Part shown: positions 27,530 through 34,751 of the stretch, in pieces
How positions within the stretch are numbered: the stretch's first letter is position 1
Layout of the letters: the number at the start of each line of letters is the position of its first letter
Assembly: GCF_013385425.1 (NCBI RefSeq)
Contig: NZ_JACAQA010000018.1
Span: forward strand, 309,633-373,632
From: Pseudomonas gingeri
GTDB lineage: Bacteria > Pseudomonadota > Gammaproteobacteria > Pseudomonadales > Pseudomonadaceae
Length of the DNA stretch: 64,000 bases
Direction: 5' to 3'
Translations under genes and position numbers: made by a program
Notes under the pieces: generated by a model
The model's input: the letters and a program-made list of their open reading frames with translations, nothing else
What the model was told of the DNA's origin: nothing
The model's database searches: none

Positions 27530-28171
27530 ATGAACGGCCACAACCTGACTTTTAGGAACAATCCGATATGGTATGTCGCTCAGCGAGCGATAAACAATGT
27601 GTCGTGGTTTATGAAGGACCAAGCGAACAGCACGAACCAACAGCGAAACAGGGTTCTCAATACCGTCAAATCAGGCGCCTTCGACCTGCTGGGTGACGGG
27701 CAGGCGAAAGAAGTCATACTGGCACCAACCGGCAACCCCACGCATACCGATCCCTTGGTCACCGCCTACTGGTGCCCCTTTATTCAAGGCAATGTATTGC
27801 CTGGTTTTGTCGATATACCACGGCATAATCCACAGCATAATTTTGTATTCACTGCCGCCATGAACGGGTGCGCGCTGGTCACAACAACCTCTCCGGCCGG
27901 CAGCAACATGCTCAGGATTTATCATCACCAACATCCAGACAGCGCAACTATCAATCAACTGATCCTGGCCCAGGGACAATCCATTCTTTCCTGCATTGAC
28001 GCCAGTGACTATTGCCGTAGCGACCAGAAATATCCTGCGCCCAACGCGTTCAACTTTCTGTTCTACAAAGAGGGCAAATGGAAGTATGTCGTGCAACCGC
28101 AAATTTTTAATATGCTGACCCATGAGGTGGCGCTGAATCCGGCCATGCAACCGAAGGTCGTGGATGTCTGA
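27530..28171 (+). CDS. Protein resembling CNF1/BLF1-type glutamine deamidase toxins
   Basis: 213 residues from ATG 27530, with GGAG six bases upstream; an in-frame GTG at 27509 is less suitable. GC is clearly lower than in neighbours. The segment YWCPFIQGNV ... NFVFTAAMNGCALV ... YHHQH matches, by eye and from memory, the core of Burkholderia lethal factor 1 (LWLPWKQG ... FFTYYLSGC ... WHID). Thr108 lies six residues before Cys114, as Thr88-Cys94 in BLF1, and His132/133 would complete the triad. BLF1 has about 211 residues, the same size. No secretion signal, immunity gene or Rhs/VgrG partner is visible. Deamidase activity is inferred. Confidence 0.6.
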   Translation: MNGHNLTFRNNPIWYVAQRAINNVSWFMKDQANSTNQQRNRVLNTVKSGAFDLLGDGQAKEVILAPTGNPTHTDPLVTAYWCPFIQGNVLPGFVDIPRHNPQHNFVFTAAMNGCALVTTTSPAGSNMLRIYHHQHPDSATINQLILAQGQSILSCIDASDYCRSDQKYPAPNAFNFLFYKEGKWKYVVQPQIFNMLTHEVALNPAMQPKVVDV

Positions 28172-28423
28172 TATAGCATTTTTCTCCCCACCCTTACCCC
28201 CCTGGACATCTCTGATATCACACGAGAGTCGTCAAACGAAGGTAACAGCCTTATAGAACATCCCGCCAGGTTCCGTGTGGCGTCCGGATTTGTGGCACGA
28301 GCCAGGGTGCCAAGGCTTCGGATCGAATCTTGAATTTCGGACGTGGAAAATCGAAGCGCCGATCTTGATCTGGCACTTTGACTGATATTCAGGGGGATAA
28401 GCTTTGATGGTGGGCGTTATGGA
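28172..28423. other. Spacer between the BLF1-like gene and the 4.5S RNA
   Basis: 250 bases without a credible gene on either strand. Composition is moderately AT-rich; no tRNA or clear terminator was found. Confidence 0.35.
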
Positions 28424-28533
28424 GGCAACCCCACCAGCCACACCCCGGCACACAATGTTCCCGCTGTGGCTGCTTCCTTCCGGATCTGACCAGGTTCACG
28501 GGTAATCGTTGCGGGGGGACCGATGGGGTCACC
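28424..28533 (-). ncRNA. ffs: 4.5S RNA (bacterial signal recognition particle RNA)
   Basis: On the minus strand the region reads GGTGACCCCATCGG... and contains the invariant SRP core: ACCTGGTCAGATCCGGAAGG followed by AAGCAGCC. The ends GGTGACCCC and GGGGTTGCC pair, and outside them CGTTATGG/CCATAACG extends the helix, so the precursor hairpin is longer than the mature RNA. About 110 bases matches 4.5S. It binds Ffh to target membrane proteins. The ends are estimated from the fold. Confidence 0.93.
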
Positions 28534-28714
28534 ATAACGACGCCCGCCTGACGGCGAGCCGCGCCATTGTACCTAGATAACGAGAAGTTACAACCGCTTG
28601 GCGTCGATAAAAATTCGATGAGGGTCAAGTACTTGTCGGCGTCTGGTGTGTGGCGGTCCTCAGTGTGGATCAGGCCCAGCGGCCTGCCAGGGATGGCGGC
28701 GGTGGATTCACTGC

Positions 28715-28748
28715 CGTCATCGCCAGCAAGCTCGCTCCTACAGGGATA
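28715..28748. repeat. Single REP half-element
   Basis: ATCGCCAGCAAGCTCGCTCC followed by TACAGGG is one arm of the local REP family, just 3' of the DUF6124 gene on the minus strand. No inverted partner was found nearby. Confidence 0.6.
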
Positions 28749-28750
28749 GG

Positions 28751-29065
28751 TCAGGCTGGTAGTGCTTGCTTGTCCAGCAGCTTATCCACACGACTCAAGG
28801 CCAGATCGACCAGGTGCACCACGCCCAAGGCCAGCTTGCGATTGGAACCCTGCAGGTTGTCCGCGCACTCGTAAGCCGTGGCTGAGGCGGACTGGAGGAT
28901 TTCGTCGATTTGAGCCAGGGCGTCTTCGGTCGTCAGCTGTTCGCGTCGACGTCGCGAGACGTTGTCCGGTGGCAGTTCGTAATGGGCGAACGCTCGCTCA
29001 ATGGCGAGTTGGCTGGCAAGAGACGACAGGTCTTCGGTTGGGGGATTGGGGGTGATCTTGAACAT
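28751..29065 (-). CDS. DUF6124/DUF3077 family protein
   Basis: 104 residues from ATG 29065 (MFKITPNPPTEDLSSLASQL), the characteristic MFKxTPNPP start of this Pseudomonas family. The protein is helical: ERAFAHYELPP, then a region TEDALAQIDEILQSASATAY with ENLQG-like CADNLQGSNRKLALGV, and a final helix. Function is unknown; such genes are multi-copy in Pseudomonas and usually sit behind the leader RNA seen here. A longer open frame upstream to 29293 runs through that RNA and is rejected as coding. Confidence 0.8.
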   Translation of the reverse strand: MFKITPNPPTEDLSSLASQLAIERAFAHYELPPDNVSRRRREQLTTEDALAQIDEILQSASATAYECADNLQGSNRKLALGVVHLVDLALSRVDKLLDKQALPA

Positions 29066-29124
29066 AGTGATGGTCCTAAGTTGCTGAGTGGGAGCCATCA
29101 CCCGTTCGCTTGCACGCGAATTAG

Positions 29125-29207
29125 GGTGGCAGCTGTACGCAGGTGTGCAAGACCGGGGCAACATAGGAAACCCGGCAGATCCCGAAGATCTCCCGCGCAC
29201 AGCCACC
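29125..29207 (-). ncRNA. C4 antisense-RNA-like leader of the DUF6124 gene
   Basis: On the minus strand, GGTGGCTGTGCGCGGGAGAT opens and GCGTACAGCTGCCACC closes the element, so the ends pair (GGTGGC/GCCACC, extended by CTGT/ACAG). Inside are GGGAGATCTTCGGGATCTG (a UUCG-capped stem) and the CCGGGTTTCC ... CCCGGTCTTG strands. This layout matches my memory of the C4 antisense RNA motif first known from phage P1/P7 and found upstream of DUF3077-type genes in Pseudomonas. It is 59 bases upstream of the gene start. Processing and target are not known here. Confidence 0.6.
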
Positions 29208-29479
29208 ATAACGCCAGATTTCAGACACAGAGAATGACTGAAGGCGAGGAGCGACAGTGCGCCTGATGTTGCGAACCGGACTTGCACGTCCACATCACCG
29301 ATTTTGCGGTGACGGAATGCAGACTAGCCGCCGGTTCGAACAGGCGCAACGGGCTGGGATTTTCTAGGAAATTTCAGGCAAGTGAAAGGGATCTTTCGAC
29401 AACACCACACCGAGAATTGAGTGGATGCTGACAAGTAAGACTCATGCAGAAACATTGAGCCAACCTGGAGAATCTAACC

Positions 29480-29662
29480 ATGCCCGCAAACACAGTAGTT
29501 TTTACTCACACTGACAAGCCCATCAAAGATGAAACGCTACAGTTCAAATCGCCAGAGCTGAGCACCAGCACCTTGAAGGCAATGAAAGAAGCCAGACAAG
29601 GTAGCTTGAAATCGTTCGACTCCATAGAGGACTTGATGGCGGATCTGAACGCAGAAGGATGA
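29480..29662 (+). CDS. Antitoxin-like protein of a RelB/DinJ-type module
   Basis: 60 residues, ATG 29480 with TGGAG nine bases upstream. TSTLKAMKEARQGSLKSFDS, then IEDLMADLNAEG, is typical of the C-terminal half of RelB/DinJ-type antitoxins, in which this segment wraps the toxin. Its last codons overlap the following toxin remnant by four bases (GGATGA), the usual translational coupling in such pairs. There is no complete toxin beside it, so it is an orphan antitoxin. Confidence 0.72.
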   Translation: MPANTVVFTHTDKPIKDETLQFKSPELSTSTLKAMKEARQGSLKSFDSIEDLMADLNAEG

Positions 29663-29733
29663 TTTATCGAAAACCGGATGACGCGACCTTGCACTTCATC
29701 CAACTCGGCTCAAACAGCGAACTGGGCTTGTAA
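29659..29733 (+). pseudogene. C-terminal remnant of a YafQ/RelE-type toxin
   Basis: A 24-codon frame (MIYRKPDDATLHFIQLGSNS + ELGL) begins in the antitoxin stop. Its sequence matches the end of YafQ-type mRNA interferases (in YafQ the same strand reads LIYKLTD... with RTGTHAALF at the end). The first 65-70 residues that should precede it are absent and the coupling is retained, which suggests a clean internal deletion. It lacks the toxin active site and is not expected to be toxic. Confidence 0.65.
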
Positions 29734-29740
29734 AAAAACC

Positions 29741-30910
29741 TCAGGACGCGACCTGCAACACCTCATCCGCCCGGCCACCCTCCTCCTGGATCACCAGGTG
29801 GATGAAGTGCAGCTTGGCGATGGTCGCCGGCGGTAGCACAAAGGGGTAGAAGTCCGGCTGTCCCATGCTGCGAGACAGTTCGTTGAGCATGCCCGCCAGT
29901 TCGATCCAGGCGTTGACGAACGACAGGAACGCCGGCCCCTCCGGATGTTGCGGGTCGTAGAGCGCGCTCAGGGGAAACGACGGGTAGTCGAAATCCGACT
30001 CCTTGGCGCTCATGCCAAAGCCCAGTGCCGTGTCCACCGCATCCATCATGTGCAGGTAATGCGCCCAGGTCTCAGCCCAGTCTTCCCAGGGATGCATGGT
30101 CGCGTAAGCGCTGACGAAGTGTTGCGGCCAGTCCTGCGGCGCACCCTGCTGGTAATGGCGCTCCAGGGCGTCGGCATAGCTGGCGCGCTCGTCACCGAAC
30201 AGGCCGCGAAACGGTTCCAGCCAGTGACTGTTGGCAATCAGTCGATCCCAGTAGTAATGACCTACTTCATGGCGGAAATGGCCGAGCAAGGTGCGGTACG
30301 GCTCGCGCATCTGCACGCGGACTTTTTCCCGGTGTTCGTCGTCGGCCTCCTTGATGTCGAGGGTGATCAGGCCGTTGGCGTGGCCGGTCATGGGGGCCTT
30401 GCCCTCCAGGTCGACACCGACGAAGTCAAAGGCCAGGCCGCTTTCTTCGTCCCAGGTTTTCGGGATGACTCGCAGGCCCAAGGTGATCAGCTGGGCCACC
30501 AGGCGGCGCTTGGCGGTTTCGACCTTGCGCCAGCGATCCGGGTTTTCCGCGATGGACAGGTCGGGGATGGTCCGGTTGAGGGCGCACGCGGTGCACAGGG
30601 CGCTGCCGTGGGCGTAGGGAATTACCCAGTTGCAGGCGGCCGCGGTGTCGAGGTTGGCGCAGCGGCGGAACAGGCCTGCGTCGGGGTCGGTGTCCAGTTG
30701 CCAGCTCTCTGGGTAGGGGCCGGGTTGGAGGGATGACAGTACACTGCCCTGAGGCTCGTAGCCCAGGGCCGCGGAACAGGCCAGGCATTGGCTGTTGCGG
30801 AAGAATACCGATTGATCGCAACGGCAACGCCAGACCTTGCTGTTGCGCGAGGGCTCGCTGACGAAGGGCGCGGCGATGCGGGAACTGAGTTGTTCGAAGA
30901 ACCGGTACAT
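29741..30910 (-). CDS. Zinc-ribbon and zinc-peptidase protein (DUF2248-like)
   Basis: 389 residues. The N-terminal zinc ribbon (about 28-46) has CRCDQS...CLAC, and further CNWVIPYAHGSALCTACALN gives a second set of cysteines. A zincin-type active site HFRHEVGHYYWDRL (HEVGH) lies near residue 215. Downstream are EDWAETWAHYLHMMD with a possible third ligand, and a C-terminal helix. These are putative cytosolic metallopeptidases of unknown substrate. The gene stands alone, with its 3' end just after the toxin remnant. Confidence 0.82.
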   Translation of the reverse strand: MYRFFEQLSSRIAAPFVSEPSRNSKVWRCRCDQSVFFRNSQCLACSAALGYEPQGSVLSSLQPGPYPESWQLDTDPDAGLFRRCANLDTAAACNWVIPYAHGSALCTACALNRTIPDLSIAENPDRWRKVETAKRRLVAQLITLGLRVIPKTWDEESGLAFDFVGVDLEGKAPMTGHANGLITLDIKEADDEHREKVRVQMREPYRTLLGHFRHEVGHYYWDRLIANSHWLEPFRGLFGDERASYADALERHYQQGAPQDWPQHFVSAYATMHPWEDWAETWAHYLHMMDAVDTALGFGMSAKESDFDYPSFPLSALYDPQHPEGPAFLSFVNAWIELAGMLNELSRSMGQPDFYPFVLPPATIAKLHFIHLVIQEEGGRADEVLQVAS

Positions 30911-31038
30911 GGCGATCTCTCCAGGGGCCTGCCTAGACTAGATCATTGGGCATGGTGGTGGGTTCCCTGATGCGGGGAAGAAACATCGGCGGTCGGAACG
31001 TGGCTCGCCGCGGAAGATTTGGTGGCCTCAAGGGCCTC

Positions 31039-31127
31039 TTCGCGGGCAAGCCCTGCTCCTACAGTTTCGTGTCGAATGGAAGTTGTGTGTACGACATAGA
31101 CCTGTAGGAGCAGGGCTTGCCCGCGAA
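31039..31127. repeat. REP inverted pair downstream of ligA
   Basis: A 26-base arm at 31039-31064 (starts TTCGCGGGCAAGCCCTGC) is the exact inverted copy of 31102-31127 (starts CTGTAGGAGCAGGGCTTG). A third, diverged arm is at about 31152-31172. The pair lies 60 bases 3' of the ligA stop and the same 26-mers recur, swapped in order, at 45191 after guaD. Confidence 0.85.
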
Positions 31128-31187
31128 GCTTTTGGCGGCCTCCAGGACGTCATCGCCGGCAAGCCGGCTTGTGTCTGGCGTGGAGGT

Positions 31188-33545
31188 TCAGACCTCGATG
31201 CCATGTCCTTTCAGGAACACCACGAATGCCTCTTCATCCAGCACCTTGAGCCCCAGTTCGTTAGCCTTCGCCAGTTTCGAGCCGGCACCCGGGCCCGCCA
31301 CCACGCAGTGGGTCTTGGCCGAGACCGAGCCCGCCACCTTGGCCCCCAGGCTTTCCAGCTTGTCCTTGGCCACATCACGGCTCATCAACTCCAACGAGCC
31401 AGTCAGCACCCAGGTCTGCCCCGCCAGCGGCAAGCCTTCCACAGCCTTTTTCTCGCTCTGCCAATGCATGCCGAAATCACGCAGTTGCGCTTCAATCGCC
31501 AAGGCTCGCCGGGCATTCTCCGGCTGGGCGAAGAACTCACGCACGGCATTGGCCGGCTTTTCACTCAAGGTCTGGCGCAGATCCAGCCAGTCCGCCGCGA
31601 TAACACCTTCGACCGAACCGAACTTGGTCGCCAGCTTTTCCGCCGCCGTCGGCCCCACCGAGCTGATATCCAGCTTGGCGATCAGTCCGCCCAGGGTAGT
31701 GCTGGCGGCAAACTCGGCGCCCAGCTCCCCCTGGTCCTGCAATTCCAGCCCACGCTCCAGCAGTTCCTTGATAACCGTGCGGTTGTGCTCGTCTTCAAAG
31801 AAGCTGTGGATCTCATGGGCCACTTCCATGCCGACATCCGGCAGGTAGGTCAGGACCGACGGCAGCGCCTGCATGACCCGCTCCAGCGAGCCAAGGCTAC
31901 GCGCCAGAACCTTGGCCGTTTCCTCGCCCACATCGGGAATACCCAGGGCATAGATAAACCGCGCCAGGCTCGGTTTCTTGCTGTCGGCAATCGCTTCCAG
32001 CAGGTTGCGTGTCGACAGTTCGGCAAAGCCTTCCAGGTCGACGATCTGCTCGTATGCCAGGGTGTAGAGATCCGCCGGCGAGGCGATCAGCTTTTCATCC
32101 ACCAACTGCTCGATGGTCTTGTCGCCCAGGCCTTCGATATCCATGGCCCGACGGGAGACAAAATGGATGATCGCCTGCTTGAGCTGCGCACCACAGGCCA
32201 ATCGGCCGACGCAGCGATACACCGCGCCTTCGCTGATCGTCTCGCGACCCTTGCTGCGCTTGACCAGTTGCGTGCGTTCGACATGGGAGCCGCACACCGG
32301 GCAGCTTTCCGGGATCTGCACTGCTCGGGCATTGTCCGGGCGCCGTTCGGTCACGACCTGCACCACTTGCGGAATCACGTCGCCGGCCCGGCGAATGATC
32401 ACGGTGTCGCCAATCATCAGTCCCAGACGGGCCACTTCATCCATATTGTGCAAGGTGGCGTTGGACACGGTCACGCCCGCGACCTTGACCGGCTTCAGTC
32501 GGGCCACGGGGGTGACGGCACCGGTACGACCGACCTGGAATTCCACGTCGAGCAGTTCGGTAAGCTCTTCCATGGCCGGGAATTTGTGGGCAATCGCCCA
32601 ACGCGGTTCGCGGGCGCGGAAACCCAGTTCACGCTGGGACGCCAGGCTGTTGACCTTGAACACCACGCCGTCGATTTCGTACGGCAGCGCGTTACGCCGC
32701 TCACCAATGTCACGGTAATAATCCAGGCACTCACCAATGCCTTTCGCCAATTTGAGTTCGCGGCTGACCGGCATGCCCCAGGCCTTGAGTTGCTGGAGGT
32801 TGCCGATATGGGTGTCGGCAATCTCGGCGGACACCTGGCCCAGGCCGTAGCAGCAGAACTCCAGCGGACGGCTGGCGGTGATCTTCGAGTCCAGCTGGCG
32901 CAGGCTGCCGGCTGCGGCATTGCGCGGGTTGGCAAAGGTCTTGCCGCCGGCTTCCAGCTGCGAGGCGTTCAGGCGCTCGAAGCCGGCCTTGGACATAAAG
33001 ACTTCACCACGCACCTCCAGGGTCGACGGCCAGCCGCTGCCGTGAAGCTTGAGGGGGATGTTGCGCACGGTGCGCACGTTGACGCTGATATCTTCGCCGG
33101 TGGTGCCGTCGCCACGGGTGGCGCCACGGACCAGGGCGCCGTCCTGGTACAGCAGGCTGACCGCCAGGCCGTCGAGCTTGGGTTCACAACTGTATTCAAC
33201 TTCGGCGCCGCCACCGAACAGGTCGCCGGTCGGCAGGTCGAGGCCTTCGCTGACCCGACGATCGAACTCACGCATATCGGTTTCTTCGAAGGCGTTGCCC
33301 AAGCTGAGCATGGGGATTTCATGCCGGACCTGGGTGAAGGCCGACAGTGCCGCGCTGCCGACGCGCTGGGTCGGTGAATCGGCGCTGACCAGTTCCGGAT
33401 GCTCGGCCTCCAGGGCCTTGAGCTCGTGGAACAGGCGATCGTACTCGGCGTCCGGAATGCTCGGCTCGTCGAGGACGTGGTAACGGTAGTTGTGCTGATC
33501 CAGTTCAGCGCGCAGCTCTAGAATCCGGGTGTGGGCGGCGGTCAT
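31188..33545 (-). CDS. ligA: NAD-dependent DNA ligase
   Basis: 785 residues. The order is Ia and adenylation domain with the nucleophile lysine in EPKLDGLAVSLLY (near residue 120), OB fold, a four-cysteine zinc finger (CPVCGSHVERT ... CVGRLACGAQ), helix-hairpin-helices (LARFIYALGIPDVGEETAKV) and a BRCT domain (GQTWVLTGSLELMSRDVAKD). It seals nicks at replication and repair sites. The length exceeds E. coli LigA (671) by an extended helical insert, as in other Pseudomonas. It lies 98 bases downstream of zipA behind a terminator hairpin. Confidence 0.97.
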   Translation of the reverse strand: MTAAHTRILELRAELDQHNYRYHVLDEPSIPDAEYDRLFHELKALEAEHPELVSADSPTQRVGSAALSAFTQVRHEIPMLSLGNAFEETDMREFDRRVSEGLDLPTGDLFGGGAEVEYSCEPKLDGLAVSLLYQDGALVRGATRGDGTTGEDISVNVRTVRNIPLKLHGSGWPSTLEVRGEVFMSKAGFERLNASQLEAGGKTFANPRNAAAGSLRQLDSKITASRPLEFCCYGLGQVSAEIADTHIGNLQQLKAWGMPVSRELKLAKGIGECLDYYRDIGERRNALPYEIDGVVFKVNSLASQRELGFRAREPRWAIAHKFPAMEELTELLDVEFQVGRTGAVTPVARLKPVKVAGVTVSNATLHNMDEVARLGLMIGDTVIIRRAGDVIPQVVQVVTERRPDNARAVQIPESCPVCGSHVERTQLVKRSKGRETISEGAVYRCVGRLACGAQLKQAIIHFVSRRAMDIEGLGDKTIEQLVDEKLIASPADLYTLAYEQIVDLEGFAELSTRNLLEAIADSKKPSLARFIYALGIPDVGEETAKVLARSLGSLERVMQALPSVLTYLPDVGMEVAHEIHSFFEDEHNRTVIKELLERGLELQDQGELGAEFAASTTLGGLIAKLDISSVGPTAAEKLATKFGSVEGVIAADWLDLRQTLSEKPANAVREFFAQPENARRALAIEAQLRDFGMHWQSEKKAVEGLPLAGQTWVLTGSLELMSRDVAKDKLESLGAKVAGSVSAKTHCVVAGPGAGSKLAKANELGLKVLDEEAFVVFLKGHGIEV

Positions 33546-33560
33546 GGAGTTCTCTCAAAA

Positions 33561-33585
33561 GCAAAAAGAGCAGCCGAGGCTGCTC
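33561..33585 (-). terminator. Rho-independent terminator between zipA and ligA
   Basis: On the minus strand GAGCAGCC-TC-GGCTGCTC is followed by TTTTTGC. The eight-pair stem lies at 33568-33585 and ends 23 bases before the ligA start, so zipA transcription should largely stop here. ligA then needs its own promoter or readthrough. Confidence 0.75.
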
Positions 33586-33599
33586 AATATGTTAGTGCG

Positions 33600-33625
33600 G
33601 TAGGAGCCGGTTCGCTGGCGATGAG
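33600..33625. repeat. REP half-element in the zipA-ligA spacer
   Basis: GTAGGAGCCGGTTCGCTGGC + GATGA is a single arm of the REP family, next to the terminator. Confidence 0.6.
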
Positions 33626-33643
33626 CGCAAAGCGCTCAGCCAT

Positions 33644-34489
33644 TCAACGCTTCTGGGTCAAGGCGCGACGTTCGAACTCGACGATGCGCTGACGGTAGTG
33701 CTCGATGGTCTGGGCGGTCAGCACACTACGCTGGTCATCCTTCAGTTCGCCATTGAGCTCTTGTGACAATTTGCGAGCGGCGGCGACCATCACGTCGAAC
33801 GCCTGCTTCGGATGACGCGGGCCCGGCAGACCGAGGAAGAAGCTCACCGCCGGGGTGGTGAAGTGGTCGATATCGTCGAGATCGAAGACACCCGGTTTCA
33901 CCGCATTGGCCATGGAGAACAGCACCTCGCCGTTACCCGCCATGCTTTCGTGACGATGGAAAATATCCATCTCGCCGAAACGCAGGCCGCTTTCCAGAAT
34001 ATTCTGCAACAGCGCCGGGCCTTTGAAACCGTTGACGTCGCGGCTGATCACGCTGATCACCAACACTTCTTCCGCTGCCGGCTGTTCCTTTTCCTGACGC
34101 GCCGCCGGCTTGTTGCCTTCCTCGGGGAAGTCATCGTCGCGGCTGCTGAAGCTCGGACCTTCATCCAGGTCCAGGTTCAAATCGCCCTGGCTCGGCTCGC
34201 CGCCACGCTTGCCGCGCTTGGACGGCTTCTCGCGGCCTTCACGCGCCGGCATGCTCACGGACGGCAGGTCATGCTCGTCCAGCTGAGGCTCCTTGTGGGT
34301 GTCCAGCACACGGGCCGGGCCCAGCAATTCGGCGCTGGTATCCTCGTCCGGCAGGTTCGACAGGCTCCGGTCCAAACGGAACTTGAGCTTGCCCTTGCCA
34401 CCGCGCATCCGGCGCCAGCCATCAAAAAGAATACCGGCAATGACTATGATGCCGATGACGATCAGCCACTCGCGCAGACCGATTTCCAT
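33644..34489 (-). CDS. zipA: Cell division protein ZipA
   Basis: 281 residues. An N-terminal membrane anchor (about 7-25, WLIVIGIIVIAGILFDGW) is followed by a basic patch (RRMRGGKGKLKFRL), a Pro/Glu/Lys/Arg-rich linker (about 45-140) and the C-terminal FtsZ-binding domain (about 145-275: VLVISVISRDVNGFKGPALL, with DIDHFTTPAVSFFLGLPGPR). It tethers FtsZ to the membrane. It sits between smc and ligA as in P. aeruginosa. Confidence 0.95.
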   Translation of the reverse strand: MEIGLREWLIVIGIIVIAGILFDGWRRMRGGKGKLKFRLDRSLSNLPDEDTSAELLGPARVLDTHKEPQLDEHDLPSVSMPAREGREKPSKRGKRGGEPSQGDLNLDLDEGPSFSSRDDDFPEEGNKPAARQEKEQPAAEEVLVISVISRDVNGFKGPALLQNILESGLRFGEMDIFHRHESMAGNGEVLFSMANAVKPGVFDLDDIDHFTTPAVSFFLGLPGPRHPKQAFDVMVAAARKLSQELNGELKDDQRSVLTAQTIEHYRQRIVEFERRALTQKR

Positions 34490-34751
34490 GTAATCCCGTG
34501 CCTCTAAATAAATGGTTCTATGAAGAAAGGGCTGAAACCCCTTTAAAGCGTGGCGCCAACTCTATGTTCTGACAGGCATTTTTTCCCACGCACAAGAAAA
34601 CTTGACATTAAATTAACACGACACAAGGAAACTTTACACCGTCTGTCGTACAGGCTTGCATTTATAAGTCCCCAAGGATCAGTGCTAGTTCCCACAATGC
34701 CCAAGGAAATCCCCTTACGCCTCGAATATCTTTGCCTCAACGGCGGACGAT
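34490..34751. other. Spacer between smc and zipA
   Basis: 262 bases. A 6-pair hairpin AAAGGG...CCCTTT at 34526-34544 lies shortly before zipA. The central part has AT-rich promoter-like sequence on the minus strand, but I assign no specific box. No gene is seen. Confidence 0.35.

Noticed and set aside
28751..29293. 180-residue minus-strand frame as a single protein
   Set aside because: The family protein starts at ATG 29065; the upstream part is a structured RNA leader.
31083..33377. Plus-strand open frame opposite ligA
   Set aside because: Antisense shadow with His/Gln-rich random-looking content.
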